Source: an uncultured Clostridia bacterium
GTDB lineage: Bacteria > Bacillota > Clostridia > Oscillospirales > Ruminococcaceae
Length of the DNA stretch: 64,000 bases
Assembly: GCA_947627045.1 (NCBI GenBank)
Contig: CANQUM010000007.1
Location: forward strand, 17,830-81,829
Direction: 5' to 3'
Of the stretch, positions 9,139 to 18,302 are shown in pieces. Both the position numbers and the translations under genes were made by a program. The stretch's first letter is position 1. The number at the start of each line of letters is the position of its first letter. Under the pieces are notes generated by a model. The model saw only the letters and a program-made list of their open reading frames with translations, did not search any database and was not told where the DNA came from.

Positions 9139-10291
9139 ATTTATGAAACAGAATGCGTTTGTCCGCCTGATCTTCGTGTTTGCCTTCTTCGCCGCGTCGA
9201 TCGGCGACTCGTTCAACGTCGTCTATATCCGGCAGATGACGATGGCAGTACCGGGAGGAAACGTGGATCTGCTGGTGAGTCTTCCGATCACCTTTCTCTC
9301 GGCGATGACGGTGTTGGGCGTGATCGTCTCCGGCGGGATATGCAGGCGGACGAAACGCTTCGGCTCTTTTCTGAGTGTCGGAGTGCTCGCCCTGATGCTC
9401 GGTCTGATCGTAAGGGGAGCTGCGACGGATTATCGCATGCTATTCCTCGGCTTCGGCATATCCGGTTTCGGGAGCGGCTGTCTCTTTATCGGCATACGCT
9501 ACTATTCGTTCCTCTTTGCGGACGACAGGCAGAGGATGCGTGCACTCGTGTATGTGAACGGCGGTGCGTTTGCCGGACAGTGCATGGGCACGATCCTGGG
9601 CGGTATACTGGCAAATCAGCTGGCTTACTCCCACATTTATCTGGGCTCCGCTGTGATTTTGCTGGTGCCATTAGTTATGTCGCTGAGGGTACGGGTCGAG
9701 GGGAGAGTGGAGGCGGGAAGCTACGCGGACATTTTCCGGGTGCTGAAGAATGTGCGCGCCCTGAAATTTCTGCTGTTCCTGCTACTGCCGGTCTACACTA
9801 GCTCGGTATTCATATCGTACATTGTGCCGCTCTTTGTCAACGAATACGGGTATTCCGCGACGGTAACCTCGGTGCTGATGCTGTCGAATTACCTGCTCTG
9901 CGCGTATGTGGGGCCGTTCATGACCGACTTTGTATCCGACCGTATGTCGTCTCTTAAGGCCACATACCTCTACATGGTGGCGAGCGCGGTGCTAATCATA
10001 CTGTACGGCTGGATTGCGGTGATGCCTCTGTTGGTGCTGGCCGTGTTGCTCTGCGGAGTGCTGGACTCGTTCGGTCTTTCTGTGATTATGGACGCGTTTA
10101 CGAAGACGAAGACCACACAGAGCTATTCCGACAACGACGCGCTGATCATCTTCATCCTGGTGTCAAGGGTGGGGCAGATGATCGGACCGACGCTGATCCT
10201 GGTGTCCGGCGGCGTGATGTTCCTGGGACTGTTTCTGCTTGTCGGGTTCGGGGTGTATCTCGCGCTGGCGAGAATTCCAAAAAAGTCCTGA
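9125..10291 (+). CDS. MFS transporter, likely exporter
   Basis: 388 residues with about twelve predicted membrane helices, start ATG 9125 behind GGAGGGG. The cytoplasmic loop 2-3 carries a basic segment (CRRTKRFGS), and a long glycine-rich helix pattern in the first half (GFGISGFGSGCLFIG) fits the major facilitator superfamily. The second half repeats the six-helix layout. MFS proteins inside biosynthetic loci usually export the product or give self-resistance. Its position after two ligases and a GH3 enzyme supports export of the island's product; the substrate is unknown. Confidence 0.8.
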   Translation: MEQTEFMKQNAFVRLIFVFAFFAASIGDSFNVVYIRQMTMAVPGGNVDLLVSLPITFLSAMTVLGVIVSGGICRRTKRFGSFLSVGVLALMLGLIVRGAATDYRMLFLGFGISGFGSGCLFIGIRYYSFLFADDRQRMRALVYVNGGAFAGQCMGTILGGILANQLAYSHIYLGSAVILLVPLVMSLRVRVEGRVEAGSYADIFRVLKNVRALKFLLFLLLPVYTSSVFISYIVPLFVNEYGYSATVTSVLMLSNYLLCAYVGPFMTDFVSDRMSSLKATYLYMVASAVLIILYGWIAVMPLLVLAVLLCGVLDSFGLSVIMDAFTKTKTTQSYSDNDALIIFILVSRVGQMIGPTLILVSGGVMFLGLFLLVGFGVYLALARIPKKS

Positions 10292-10347
10292 CGGGAATGT
10301 TTCGTACGGAAAATAATAAGGACGATCTACAGGGGGGGTAGCGAGAC

Positions 10348-10935
10348 ATGGATTATGTGAAGGAATCGAATATCCCGTTTCTGATGAAAATGTTTGACGA
10401 GAATTTCGGTGAGCGTTATATGTCGGAGGATGAGATTCGCTGGCATATCAACGATGAAAACGAATTCTTTTACGCAGCGAGGAGGGAGGACGGCCGCCTT
10501 GCGGGGATTGCGCTGTTCGGGGTGGAATCGGAGCAGAAGCTGCACGAGGAGACGAAGATTCCGCGCGAGGAGCTGAAGCGGCTGGCGCACGGGAAGCAGC
10601 TGGTCAAGTTCCGGAGCATGTGTATATCCTCGGACTGCCAGGGGCAAGGGATAGGCTCGAAACTTCTGGCCGACGCAATCGCGGATCTGAATAGTCGTGG
10701 AAAATTCGGGGCTGTCACCTCGCTGATCTGGACGTACGACGACAAGGTCCCGGCGCGGGGAGCGCACCTGAAAAATGGCTTCCGCTATCTGCACAGGGTT
10801 TCCCGGCCCTGGTACCATATGAAGGATTATTACTGCGTCTTCTGCAAGGGCCGCTGCAAATGCGACGGCGTGCAGTATGTTCTGGAACTGGAGGATGAAC
10901 ATGTGGGCGATGCCCCAGACGGCGAGGCAGGATGA
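10348..10935 (+). CDS. GNAT-family N-acetyltransferase
   Basis: 195 residues, start ATG 10348. The acetyl-CoA site is visible as KFRSMCISSDCQGQGIGSKLL: a beta strand followed by the pyrophosphate loop Q-G-Q-G-I-G. A later NGFRYLHRV segment is typical of the GNAT C-terminal strand. A cysteine pair near the C-terminus (YYCVFCKGRCKC) is unusual for the family. It could acetylate the island's product or a precursor, or act as a resistance function. It lies 13 bp before the RsbW-like gene. Confidence 0.8.
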   Translation: MDYVKESNIPFLMKMFDENFGERYMSEDEIRWHINDENEFFYAARREDGRLAGIALFGVESEQKLHEETKIPREELKRLAHGKQLVKFRSMCISSDCQGQGIGSKLLADAIADLNSRGKFGAVTSLIWTYDDKVPARGAHLKNGFRYLHRVSRPWYHMKDYYCVFCKGRCKCDGVQYVLELEDEHVGDAPDGEAG

Positions 10936-10948
10936 AGGAGGGATTCAG

Positions 10949-11356
10949 ATGAAAGAAATGACAATCGAGGCGAAAGTGGAAAACATCCCTGTAGTCACGG
11001 AGTTTGTGGACGGACAGCTCGAGGCACACGGCTGTTCCATGAAAGCACAGATGCAGATCAACATCGCAATCGACGAGCTGTTCGGCAACATCGCGAATTA
11101 CGCTTACGAGACAGGCGATGGTGCGGTTACGGTGCGCGTGGAGCTGAAGGAGGATCCGCTTTCGGTGGTGATCACCTTCATCGACAACGGCATGCCCTAC
11201 GATCCGCTTAAGAAAGAGGATCCTGACGTTACGCTCTTTGCGGAGGATAGAGAGATCGGCGGACTCGGCATCTACATGGTCAAGAAGATCATGGACGGCA
11301 TGAACTACGAGTACAGGAACGGACAGAACATTCTGAAGATAACAAAGAATATATAA
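10949..11356 (+). CDS. RsbW/SpoIIAB-like anti-sigma kinase (HATPase)
   Basis: 135 residues from ATG 10949, with GAAGGAGGG upstream; the longer frame from 10877 has no ribosome site and overlaps the acetyltransferase. It is a single GHKL ATPase domain: N box INIAIDELFGNIANYAY, G1 box FIDNGMPYDP, G2 box GGLGIYMVKKIMD. This class phosphorylates STAS antagonists and binds a sigma factor or other target. With the STAS protein (4490) and the PP2C phosphatase (4831) it completes a partner-switch relay within one operon. It is the last gene before the base composition drops sharply. Confidence 0.9.
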   Translation: MKEMTIEAKVENIPVVTEFVDGQLEAHGCSMKAQMQINIAIDELFGNIANYAYETGDGAVTVRVELKEDPLSVVITFIDNGMPYDPLKKEDPDVTLFAEDREIGGLGIYMVKKIMDGMNYEYRNGQNILKITKNI

Positions 11357-11373
11357 TCTAAAACAGGAAACGG

Positions 11374-11577
11374 GAGGAAAAATCTATTTCTTATTAGGTG
11401 ATTATCCAATTTTTCAACTAATTCCTGTATTGAAAACATACTTAATAATCGCTTAAGGTTATAAGCGATACAGTCTAAACTGCCGTTTTTACTTTTTACG
11501 TATAAACGGCAGTTTTCACGTTTATACAACACTTGATTTTCTACCTGACCCACGGTAGACTTTAATATAAGCAGCAT
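11374..11577 (-). pseudogene. Transposase C-terminal remnant
   Basis: A minus-strand frame reads LYVKSKNGSLDCIAYNLKRLLSMF and ends soon after. The segment IAYNLKRLL resembles the last conserved helix of DDE transposases of the IS1182/IS4 type (typically LAYNLKRL or LAFNIKKL). No catalytic part remains. A 12-bp inverted repeat (11477-11488 with 11504-11515) lies inside it. It marks the junction between GC-rich and AT-rich DNA. Family assignment rests on a short motif. Confidence 0.45.
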
Positions 11578-11711
11578 ATATAAAATAGTATATCGCTGGT
11601 TTGTAAACTGCTTGCCAGGATAACGGCGTTATATTATAATAAAACATTTTTATTTTTAATCATTGAGAACCGCGGTCGCTTAACAGAGTAAGTAGCCGTA
11701 GTTAAATTTTT

Positions 11712-11740
11712 TTGACAAACACACGCATTGCGTGTAAAAT
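11712..11740 (+). promoter_or_regulatory. Promoter with palindromic operator in the spacer
   Basis: TTGACA (11712-11717) and TAAAAT (11735-11740) are separated by 17 bp. The spacer is largely a palindrome, ACACGC-ATT-GCGTGT (11719-11733 and its edge), which is ideally placed for a repressor that blocks RNA polymerase. Downstream lie the broken gene at 11810 and the WYL regulator at 12259. Confidence 0.6.
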
Positions 11741-11809
11741 ATAAATAAAGAAATTTAGGGATAGATATACAGGAATTATAGAAAATCAGTAAGAAATGGA
11801 GGAGTATTT

Positions 11810-12231
11810 ATGGAAAAAAGTGAGGCAGATTATATTGGAACGCTTCGAGAAGAGGCGGTAATATGGCGTGAATATCTTAATAAAACCAAAGGGGGATAAA
11901 TATATTTATGCGATACCATTTGAACAATTCATAGAGCCATTTGTGTGTGATATGGATTTGTTTAAGCAACGCTGCAGTGAGTTTTTGTCATTCATAGAAA
12001 ACTTACGGAGCGACAGTGTGCAGGGATTGAATATATTAACCATATGGTTTATTATGTAATAAATTAAAATGGTTTTCAATAAAAGATTTGATTGAAGTTG
12101 TACCTGAAATGCCGTATTCTGCACAATATGTCATTTCGCATTATGTGAAAATTGGAAAAGATAACGAAAAACTTTATGCCGGTATTGCTACGGAGAGTGG
12201 AGTTACATTTTCGGAAATGCGAGAGTTTTGA
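11810..12231 (+). pseudogene. Frameshifted gene of unknown family
   Basis: A GGAGG-preceded ATG at 11810 opens 29 codons and stops at TAA. The protein-like reading continues in another frame from about 11868 (KYIYAIPFEQFIEPFV...) to 12059. It then moves to a third frame (KWFSIKDLIEVVPEM...) that ends at TGA 12229-12231. At least two frameshifts are needed to restore one product of about 140 residues. The family was not recognised. The strong promoter at 11712 still points at it. Confidence 0.55.
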
Positions 12232-12258
12232 TGACAAAAAGATAGAAAGGATAAAAAC

Positions 12259-13161
12259 ATGAAGATAGACCGACTTATTGGGATAATTACAACTTTGCAG
12301 CAGAAAAAGAATGTTACCGCTCCTTACCTTGCTGAGAAATTCGAGGTATCTCGTCGTACTATCAATCGTGATATTGAGGACATTTGTAAGGCCGGCATCC
12401 CTATTGTTACCACTCAGGGTGTGGGCGGCGGTATTTCAATCATGGAAGGCTTCTCTCTTGATACTACCGTGTTTACTGAGCAGGAGCTCGCGGCCATCTT
12501 TACGGGTCTCAAATCGCTTGACAGCGTTTCCAATTCTGCCTTGGCAGAAAAGCTCGTTCAGAAAATCGGCGGCAGTTCCGCAATCAGATTGGCAGATAAC
12601 ATGGTTATTGACCTGTCTTCGTTTTATAAGGATGACCTTGCCGCTAAAATTGATGAAATTAAAAAGGCAATGAAAGGATTAAAATGTGTTACATTTCGTT
12701 ATTGCTACAACAAGGGCGAAGCAGATAAGCTGATCGAACCGTACCTGATTGTTTTCAAGTGGTCAGACTGGTATGTATTCGGTTTTTGCAGGGAACGACA
12801 GGATTTTAGGATGTACAAGCTCCGCCGTATGTGGAACTTACAAATATCACAAGAATCCTTTACTGTCAGGAACATTCCGGAGGAGAAAAAACAGTTCGGT
12901 TCGCATATTACGGATGATTATGTGATCACCGCTGTTTATGAACCTTGTGTAAAATACAGATTGATTGAAGAATATGGACATGCCTGTTTTACGGAACATA
13001 AAGATGGAAGATTGTACACGGAGTGGGGATTTACTACACAAAAAGGCGCTGTGGAGTGGTTTCTGAGTTTTGGAGATAAGGTGAGAGTTCTTGGTCCTCC
13101 GGAAATGGTTGAAGTAATGAAATCCACCCTGGACTCTATAAAAAATTTATATGAAACATGA
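12259..13161 (+). CDS. WYL-domain transcriptional regulator
   Basis: 300 residues, ATG 12259 behind AGAAAGG. The N-terminus is an HTH_11 winged helix (VTAPYLAEKFEVSRRTINRDIEDI), followed by a WYL domain (residues about 135-210: LIEPYLIVFKWSDWYVFGFCRE) and a WCX-like C-terminal extension. Such proteins sense a ligand or nucleic acid through the WYL fold and regulate nearby genes. The three co-directional genes downstream (DUF3795, AlkZ-related, TIGR04076) are plausible targets. Confidence 0.88.
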   Translation: MKIDRLIGIITTLQQKKNVTAPYLAEKFEVSRRTINRDIEDICKAGIPIVTTQGVGGGISIMEGFSLDTTVFTEQELAAIFTGLKSLDSVSNSALAEKLVQKIGGSSAIRLADNMVIDLSSFYKDDLAAKIDEIKKAMKGLKCVTFRYCYNKGEADKLIEPYLIVFKWSDWYVFGFCRERQDFRMYKLRRMWNLQISQESFTVRNIPEEKKQFGSHITDDYVITAVYEPCVKYRLIEEYGHACFTEHKDGRLYTEWGFTTQKGAVEWFLSFGDKVRVLGPPEMVEVMKSTLDSIKNLYET

Positions 13162-13218
13162 CATACTGTTGTCATGTTTGAAGTGATATAGTGAAAGAAA
13201 AAATTGGAGGTTATACAT

Positions 13219-13485
13219 ATGGTTGATTCAAGATGTGGTCTGCACTGTACCGAATGTGAATATAAGGAGACTTGCGGTTGCGGGGGATGTATCGAAACAA
13301 ACGGGCATCCTTTCCATGGGGAGTGTCCTGTTGCGATATGCTGCCAGAATAAAGTTATCATACATTGCGGCGAATGTGCTGATTTTCCCTGTGAGCTTCT
13401 GATGAAGTATTCTTGTGATTCTGAGCATGGTGATACACCTCATGGTGCACGAATCGAACAGTGTAAAAGGTGGGCAAATGTATGA
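13219..13485 (+). CDS. DUF3795 cysteine-rich protein
   Basis: 88 residues from ATG 13219 (GGAGG 12 bp upstream; the earlier in-frame ATG at 13204 lies on the ribosome site side). Many paired cysteines (CGLHCTEC, CGCGGC, CPVAICC, CGECADFPC) match the DUF3795 zinc or metal-binding family, whose function is not known. The stop overlaps the next start (ATGA at 13482), so the pair is translationally coupled. Confidence 0.8.
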   Translation: MVDSRCGLHCTECEYKETCGCGGCIETNGHPFHGECPVAICCQNKVIIHCGECADFPCELLMKYSCDSEHGDTPHGARIEQCKRWANV

Positions 13486-14171
13486 TAAATAATTTTACGG
13501 ATTTTTGCGATGAACTGATAAAATGCGGATTCTCTATGGGAGGAGGTAACCCAAAAGGTGTCTATGCTGTAATTCCTTACGGATGGCAGGAACAGGACAG
13601 CATCTTATCTCCTATAAAGTGGCACACAGGAGACTTTGAAACAGATCCGTGGGAATGGCGGATGCGAGTTTTGGAAGAACGGGATGATATTGCTTATTCA
13701 AAGCTCTTTTTTCGTGCAAGCGGATATATCACAAAGGATTGGTATCCGTACTTTTATTCTGTTCGAAGAAACGGCGAAACCTTTGATGAAGCCTATGTAA
13801 GCGGTACGATAAGCGAAATGGCAAAACGGATATACACCATTGTTTCTGCCGGAGAAATCCCTCTTCATGAAATAAAGAAAAAAGGTGGATTTAGTCGAGA
13901 GGACAATGCAAAGTTTGAACGTGCGCTCGTTGAGCTTCAAATGCGTATGTTTATCACTATGTGTGGTACGGCTCAGAAAAAGAATAAATACGGCGAGGGT
14001 TATGGATGGAATAGTACTGTATTTACAACAGTAGAGAATTTTTGGTATACACGTTCATTTACCTTACCCCACCTCGATCCCAACGAAAGCTATGCTTTGA
14101 TTAAGAAGCAGATTCTAAAGCTGAACCCGCTAGCAAAGCAGAAAGTAATTGATAAGTTTATTCGTGGATAG
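13482..14171 (+). CDS. AlkZ-related protein
   Basis: 229 residues from ATG 13482, overlapping the DUF3795 stop. The sequence (WHTGDFETDPWEWRMRVL..., aromatic-rich middle, basic C-terminal helix KQKVIDKFIRG) resembles the group annotated as AlkZ-related, which are small relatives of HTH_42/AlkZ DNA glycosylase-like proteins. Activity is not established. The neighbouring WYL regulator is consistent with a stress or DNA-damage role, but this is inference. Confidence 0.55.
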   Translation: MINNFTDFCDELIKCGFSMGGGNPKGVYAVIPYGWQEQDSILSPIKWHTGDFETDPWEWRMRVLEERDDIAYSKLFFRASGYITKDWYPYFYSVRRNGETFDEAYVSGTISEMAKRIYTIVSAGEIPLHEIKKKGGFSREDNAKFERALVELQMRMFITMCGTAQKKNKYGEGYGWNSTVFTTVENFWYTRSFTLPHLDPNESYALIKKQILKLNPLAKQKVIDKFIRG

Positions 14172-14265
14172 TAATGGGCGTGAAACTTCATGTGCGGACG
14201 GCATATGTCGAGTGTGTAGTATTGATGTCAAGGGATAAATAATTTTTTTCAGAGGAGATAGACCT

Positions 14266-14712
14266 ATGAATAGATTTATACGAGAAAATGTTTCGTTTGT
14301 TATTATCGTTGTAGATGGAAAAAAGAATAACGAGGGTTATATTGACTGCCGTAACGGACACGAGATTAATGATACATATGTTTGTGAATACGGCTGTCCC
14401 GCTGATTTTTGCCAGAAGTGTATGATTAAAGCCTTTCCCATTATGGAAGCCGTTCGAGCGGGTGATGATTTAAGAAATCTCGGCGGAGAAACCGAGAACA
14501 AGATTCGTTTTTGCTGCCCCGATGGGGTGGTAATCTTTAGGTTGGAGGCAAAACGAAAACAGTTAATTCCCGGCAGTCCAATGCCCGCTTTACTCTTGTC
14601 CTCATACATTACAATGGCAAAAACAAGGGAAGAAAGTCTTCAAAATATGATAAGATTATATATTTTTGCTGGTGGCAAAATACAAATTATCGAGGAGCAG
14701 GGACACAAATGA
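14266..14712 (+). CDS. TIGR04076-family protein
   Basis: 148 residues, ATG 14266 after AGAGGAGA. It shows the family cysteine pattern (DCRNGHEI, CEYGCPADFCQKC) and the central CCPDGVVIFRLEA segment. The function of this family is unknown. The ORF overlaps the start of the methyltransferase pseudogene by 4 bp. Confidence 0.7.
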   Translation: MNRFIRENVSFVIIVVDGKKNNEGYIDCRNGHEINDTYVCEYGCPADFCQKCMIKAFPIMEAVRAGDDLRNLGGETENKIRFCCPDGVVIFRLEAKRKQLIPGSPMPALLLSSYITMAKTREESLQNMIRLYIFAGGKIQIIEEQGHK

Positions 14713-15479
14713 ATCGAGATGAAATATTGAAAACAAACAAGCATTACTGGGATACATACGCGGACTTGTGGTTTGGGACTACGGCACTCCCCGATTACGG
14801 AGTACACTTTGTAACGGAGAATGAATTGCATCTGTTTGAAGATGTTTCAGGCAAGAGTATCCTTGAAATATGTTGCGGCAACGGGCATTCCTTAAAGTAT
14901 CTTGCGGACAGAAATGCCGGTGAATTATGGGGCGTAGATTTATCTCATAAACAGCTTGAAAATGCTGAGCGGTATTTGAGCTAAAACGGGTATCATGCGA
15001 AGCTCATCTGCTCTCCGATGGAAGCCGAGATGGACATCCCGAAAGACTATTTCGACTTTGTGTATTCGATTTACGGGATTGGTTGGACGACTGATCTTGA
15101 TGGTACTTTCCAGAAAATAGCCTCATACCTGAAAAAAGACGGTATTTTCATTTTCAGCTGGCACCATACGCTTAATTACTGTATTGCCTGGTCTTGTGAT
15201 GAACGGAAAGATGTCATTGAAAATGATACCCTTGTGATGAACAAGAGCTATTTTGACGAGTCATATTTCAGAATGCCGGTAGACGGTAGTGAGATCCTAC
15301 TGTGCAATCGGAAAATATCCACCTATGTAAACGCTTTGGCGAAGGCGGGATTTGTTATCGAGCAAATGGTCGAGCAAACCGATGATGCGACATTGCAGAC
15401 CGAAGGTGATATTAGTGCCAAAGCCAAAAAAGCGAAAATGCTTCCGATTTCGGTTTTGTTCAAGGCAAGAAAATTATAG
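14709..15479 (+). pseudogene. SAM methyltransferase with one in-frame stop
   Basis: Two frames, 14709-14984 and 15018-15479, are in the same phase and separated only by a TAA at 14982-14984. Reading through the stop gives one continuous class I methyltransferase of about 256 residues. SAM motif I is ILEICCGNGHS, the acidic residue is in WGVDLS, and the post-motif is FDFVYSIYGIGW. Codons between the two pieces remain protein-like (NGYHAKLICSP), so a single nonsense change (for example GAA to TAA) explains it. It is either recent decay, a sequencing error, or two separately made pieces (an ATG at 15018 exists). Confidence 0.8.
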
Positions 15480-15599
15480 AAAATCGGATGATCGTTGTGG
15501 TATATAAAGAAAATGGATTTTAGTAAACAGGTATTAGCATCAATTTTGGTGTATGAATACAAATATAAAAAAGAAAATTGAATTGCAGACATAATAAGA

Positions 15600-15634
15600 A
15601 AGGTGCACACCAAATTTTGATGTACACCCTTTAT
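15600..15634 (-). terminator. Terminator after recR
   Basis: On the minus strand, GGTGTACAT pairs with GTGTGCACC around an 8-9 base loop, followed by TTTCTTATT. It lies 15 bp beyond the recR stop. Confidence 0.65.
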
Positions 15635-15649
15635 ATTAACTAACATAAA

Positions 15650-16252
15650 TCAAATCTCACTTCGGTTTTCAAGTGCCTTAAATAATGTAACTTCATCAGC
15701 GTATTCCAAAATTCCTCCGATGGGAAGCCCAAACGCAAGTCTTGTAACTTTTATTCCGAGAGGCTTTAGCAGTTTAGATATATACATAGCAGTAGCTTCA
15801 CCCTCAACGGTTGGGTTGGTTGCCATTATTACCTCGGAAATTTCTTCGTTGTTTATCCTGTCTAACAGCTCTCTGATTTTAATATCGTCAGGGCTGACAT
15901 TGTTGATAGGGGAGATAAGACCGTGCAAAACGTGATAAACACCCTTATATTCTCTAGTTCGCTCAAAGGCTGTAATATCTTTGGGACTTTCAACAACGCA
16001 TATAGTTGTTTTATCACGCTCTAAATCGTCGCATATCGGACAAATCTCCTTGTCAGTAAGGTTCTGACATATTCTGCACATATGAACTGTGCTGTGAGCA
16101 CGGATTATCGCTTCAGAAAATTCTTTAGCTTCTTCCTTGCTCATAGACATAACAAAGTATGCAAGCCTTTGTGCTGTTTTCATACCTATTCCCGGAAGCT
16201 TTGCAAACTGTTCTGCAAGCTCAATCAACGGAAGTGCATTAGCCTCTGCCAT
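15650..16252 (-). CDS. recR: Recombination protein RecR
   Basis: 200 residues. The N-terminal helix-hairpin-helix ([16 protein letters not shown]), the zinc finger [16 protein letters not shown] and a Toprim domain ([14 protein letters not shown]...) are all present at the usual length. RecR acts with RecO/RecF to load RecA at gaps. The start overlaps the upstream ybaB/ebfC stop by one base (TGATG), the standard dnaX-ybaB-recR operon. Confidence 0.97.
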   Translation of the reverse strand: MAEANALPLIELAEQFAKLPGIGMKTAQRLAYFVMSMSKEEAKEFSEAIIRAHSTVHMCRICQNLTDKEICPICDDLERDKTTICVVESPKDITAFERTREYKGVYHVLHGLISPINNVSPDDIKIRELLDRINNEEISEVIMATNPTVEGEATAMYISKLLKPLGIKVTRLAFGLPIGGILEYADEVTLFKALENRSEI

Positions 16253-16599
16253 CAGAATAACCCAGGAAGGGAAACACCGCCCGTTATTTTGGACATTTCC
16301 TCTTCGCTTTCCTTTTCTATATTGTTGACCGCTTCGTTAAAGGCGCTCATAATGAGATCTTCAAGCATCTCTACATCATCAGGGTCAACGACCTCAGGCT
16401 TTATTTTAAGCGACTGTACAGTTCTGTTTCCCAGAACTTCTATTTCAACAGCTCCGCCGCCAACTGAAGCCTTGAATGTTTTTTCGTCAATCTCAGATTG
16501 TACTCTTTGAATGTCCTCCTGCATTTTTTGTGCTTGTTTTAGCATTTGGTTCATGTTTTGCGGTCCGCCGCCCATGCCGGCAGGTAATCTAGCTTTCAT
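16252..16599 (-). CDS. YbaB/EbfC nucleoid-associated protein
   Basis: 115 residues with a glycine- and methionine-rich start, an amphipathic helix ([19 protein letters not shown]) and the [12 protein letters not shown] core strand of the YbaB/EbfC DNA-binding family. It sits between dnaX and recR, as in most Firmicutes, and probably binds DNA as a dimer. Confidence 0.95.
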   Translation of the reverse strand: MKARLPAGMGGGPQNMNQMLKQAQKMQEDIQRVQSEIDEKTFKASVGGGAVEIEVLGNRTVQSLKIKPEVVDPDDVEMLEDLIMSAFNEAVNNIEKESEEEMSKITGGVSLPGLF

Positions 16600-16612
16600 A
16601 ATATTCCTCCGA

Positions 16613-18265
16613 TTATTTAATTTCTAAATCTATATTTGCACTTTTTGCTTTGTCAATAATTTTATCTATGGGGCTTGAAGCCTTAGTTTCAAAATGACTT
16701 TCTGTGTCGGGATTTGCGTCTGAAGTTTCAGTTGTATCCATCGCTTTTACCGAAACTGTAAACTTTCTTCCAAAGAAATCAGTTATGATTCTGTTTACAT
16801 CTGTCAGCTGAAGTTTAAACATCTTTAAATCAAAAGCGTCCTTGACAATAATCAAAATCATATTTTCATATATAAATGCCTTTGAATTCGACAAAAAACC
16901 AACAGCCGAAGGACATTCGCTTTTGAATTTTTCAACAACCTCGTCCCAGCATTCAAGAGGTGCAAAATCCTTTGTTGTAACTCTTTTCTTAGGAATATTC
17001 GCAGACTGCCCTTTTACAGAAGGCTGAATGTTGTCCTGTTCTGTTTTTTCTTGACTATCAGTTGCAGTATTATTATTTACTGATGTATTTTGTTCTAAGT
17101 TATTTGTTGTTTTTTCAATCTTTTGCTCGGGGGTTATATAACCCGTATGAGCAGTTACAGATGTGTTTGTATAACTGCTAACAATACTTTTGTTTGAGCA
17201 TAGCTTGACCATACACATTTCAAGCTCTATACGCTTTGAAGTTGCTTTAGTCAGATTTTCATTGCAGTCGCTTAAAACCTCGATTTTTTCAAGAATATCG
17301 CCTATATCGGTTTTATTGGCGATAGTTTCCAGCTGTTTATATTCATCAGGCAGACACATTACCATATCGTTATTTGGAACTGCCTTTATTAGCATTAGAT
17401 TTCTCATCTGTTCTAAAAGCTCGCTGCACAGCCTTGTCATATCCTTTGCCATATCGTAAAGATATGCTATGGTTTCCATAACTTTTGTTATATCACCGGC
17501 AAAAATGCTGTCAATAATATTAAAAAGATAATCTCTGCCTGCAATTCCCGCAGCGTCTGAAACAGTTTTTAAATCAACATTATCAGAAAATGCAATGCAC
17601 TGGTCGAGCAAAGATAAAGCGTCTCTCATTCCGCCGTCGGATATTTTTGCTATAAGAGCAGCTGCGTCATTATCAAGTATGATATTTTCCTGAGTTGCTA
17701 TAAACTCAAGGCGTGAAACAATATCTTCAATTCGTATTCTTCTAAAATCAAAGCGCTGACATCTAGAGATAATAGTCGCTGGAACCTTGTGTACTTCGGT
17801 CGTTGCCAGAATGAATATGACGTGCGAAGGAGGCTCCTCCATAATTTTGAGCAGTGCGTTGAACGCATTTATAGAGAGCATATGGACTTCGTCTATAATA
17901 TACACCTTGTATCTGCACTGTTCAGGAAGATACTCTGCAGATTCCTTTAATGCTCTTATATCGTCGACACCCGTGTTTGAAGCGGCGTCGATTTCAATAA
18001 TATCAATAAGTGATTCATTGTCGGCACATCTGCATATTTCACATTCAAGGCAGGGATTTCCGCCATTTGAATGCTGACAGTTCACAGACTTTGCAAAAAT
18101 TCTTGCACAGGTTGTTTTTCCTGTGCCCCGTGAACCTGTGAAAAGATATGCGTGTGCGATTTTATTGCTTTGGATCTGGTTTTTGAGGGTGGTGGTGATA
18201 TGCGGCTGAGAAACAACGTCGTCAAAGGTCATGGGACGCCATTTCCTGTAAAGAGCATGATACAT
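16613..18265 (-). CDS. dnaX: DNA polymerase III subunits gamma/tau
   Basis: 550 residues from ATG 18265, preceded by GGGAGG; the in-frame ATG at 18283 is upstream of that site. Walker A (GSRGTGKTTCARIFAK), a zinc module (CQHSNGGNPCLECEIC), the DEVHM Walker B, sensor and lid regions are complete. A low-complexity linker near residues 380-430 leads to the tau C-terminus. It loads the sliding clamp and couples polymerase to helicase. It follows the SRP RNA gene, a common Firmicute order. Confidence 0.97.
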   Translation of the reverse strand: MYHALYRKWRPMTFDDVVSQPHITTTLKNQIQSNKIAHAYLFTGSRGTGKTTCARIFAKSVNCQHSNGGNPCLECEICRCADNESLIDIIEIDAASNTGVDDIRALKESAEYLPEQCRYKVYIIDEVHMLSINAFNALLKIMEEPPSHVIFILATTEVHKVPATIISRCQRFDFRRIRIEDIVSRLEFIATQENIILDNDAAALIAKISDGGMRDALSLLDQCIAFSDNVDLKTVSDAAGIAGRDYLFNIIDSIFAGDITKVMETIAYLYDMAKDMTRLCSELLEQMRNLMLIKAVPNNDMVMCLPDEYKQLETIANKTDIGDILEKIEVLSDCNENLTKATSKRIELEMCMVKLCSNKSIVSSYTNTSVTAHTGYITPEQKIEKTTNNLEQNTSVNNNTATDSQEKTEQDNIQPSVKGQSANIPKKRVTTKDFAPLECWDEVVEKFKSECPSAVGFLSNSKAFIYENMILIIVKDAFDLKMFKLQLTDVNRIITDFFGRKFTVSVKAMDTTETSDANPDTESHFETKASSPIDKIIDKAKSANIDLEIK

Positions 18266-18302
18266 AAAGTAAACCTCCCTCATATTTTAAAACAATCAAT
18301 CC

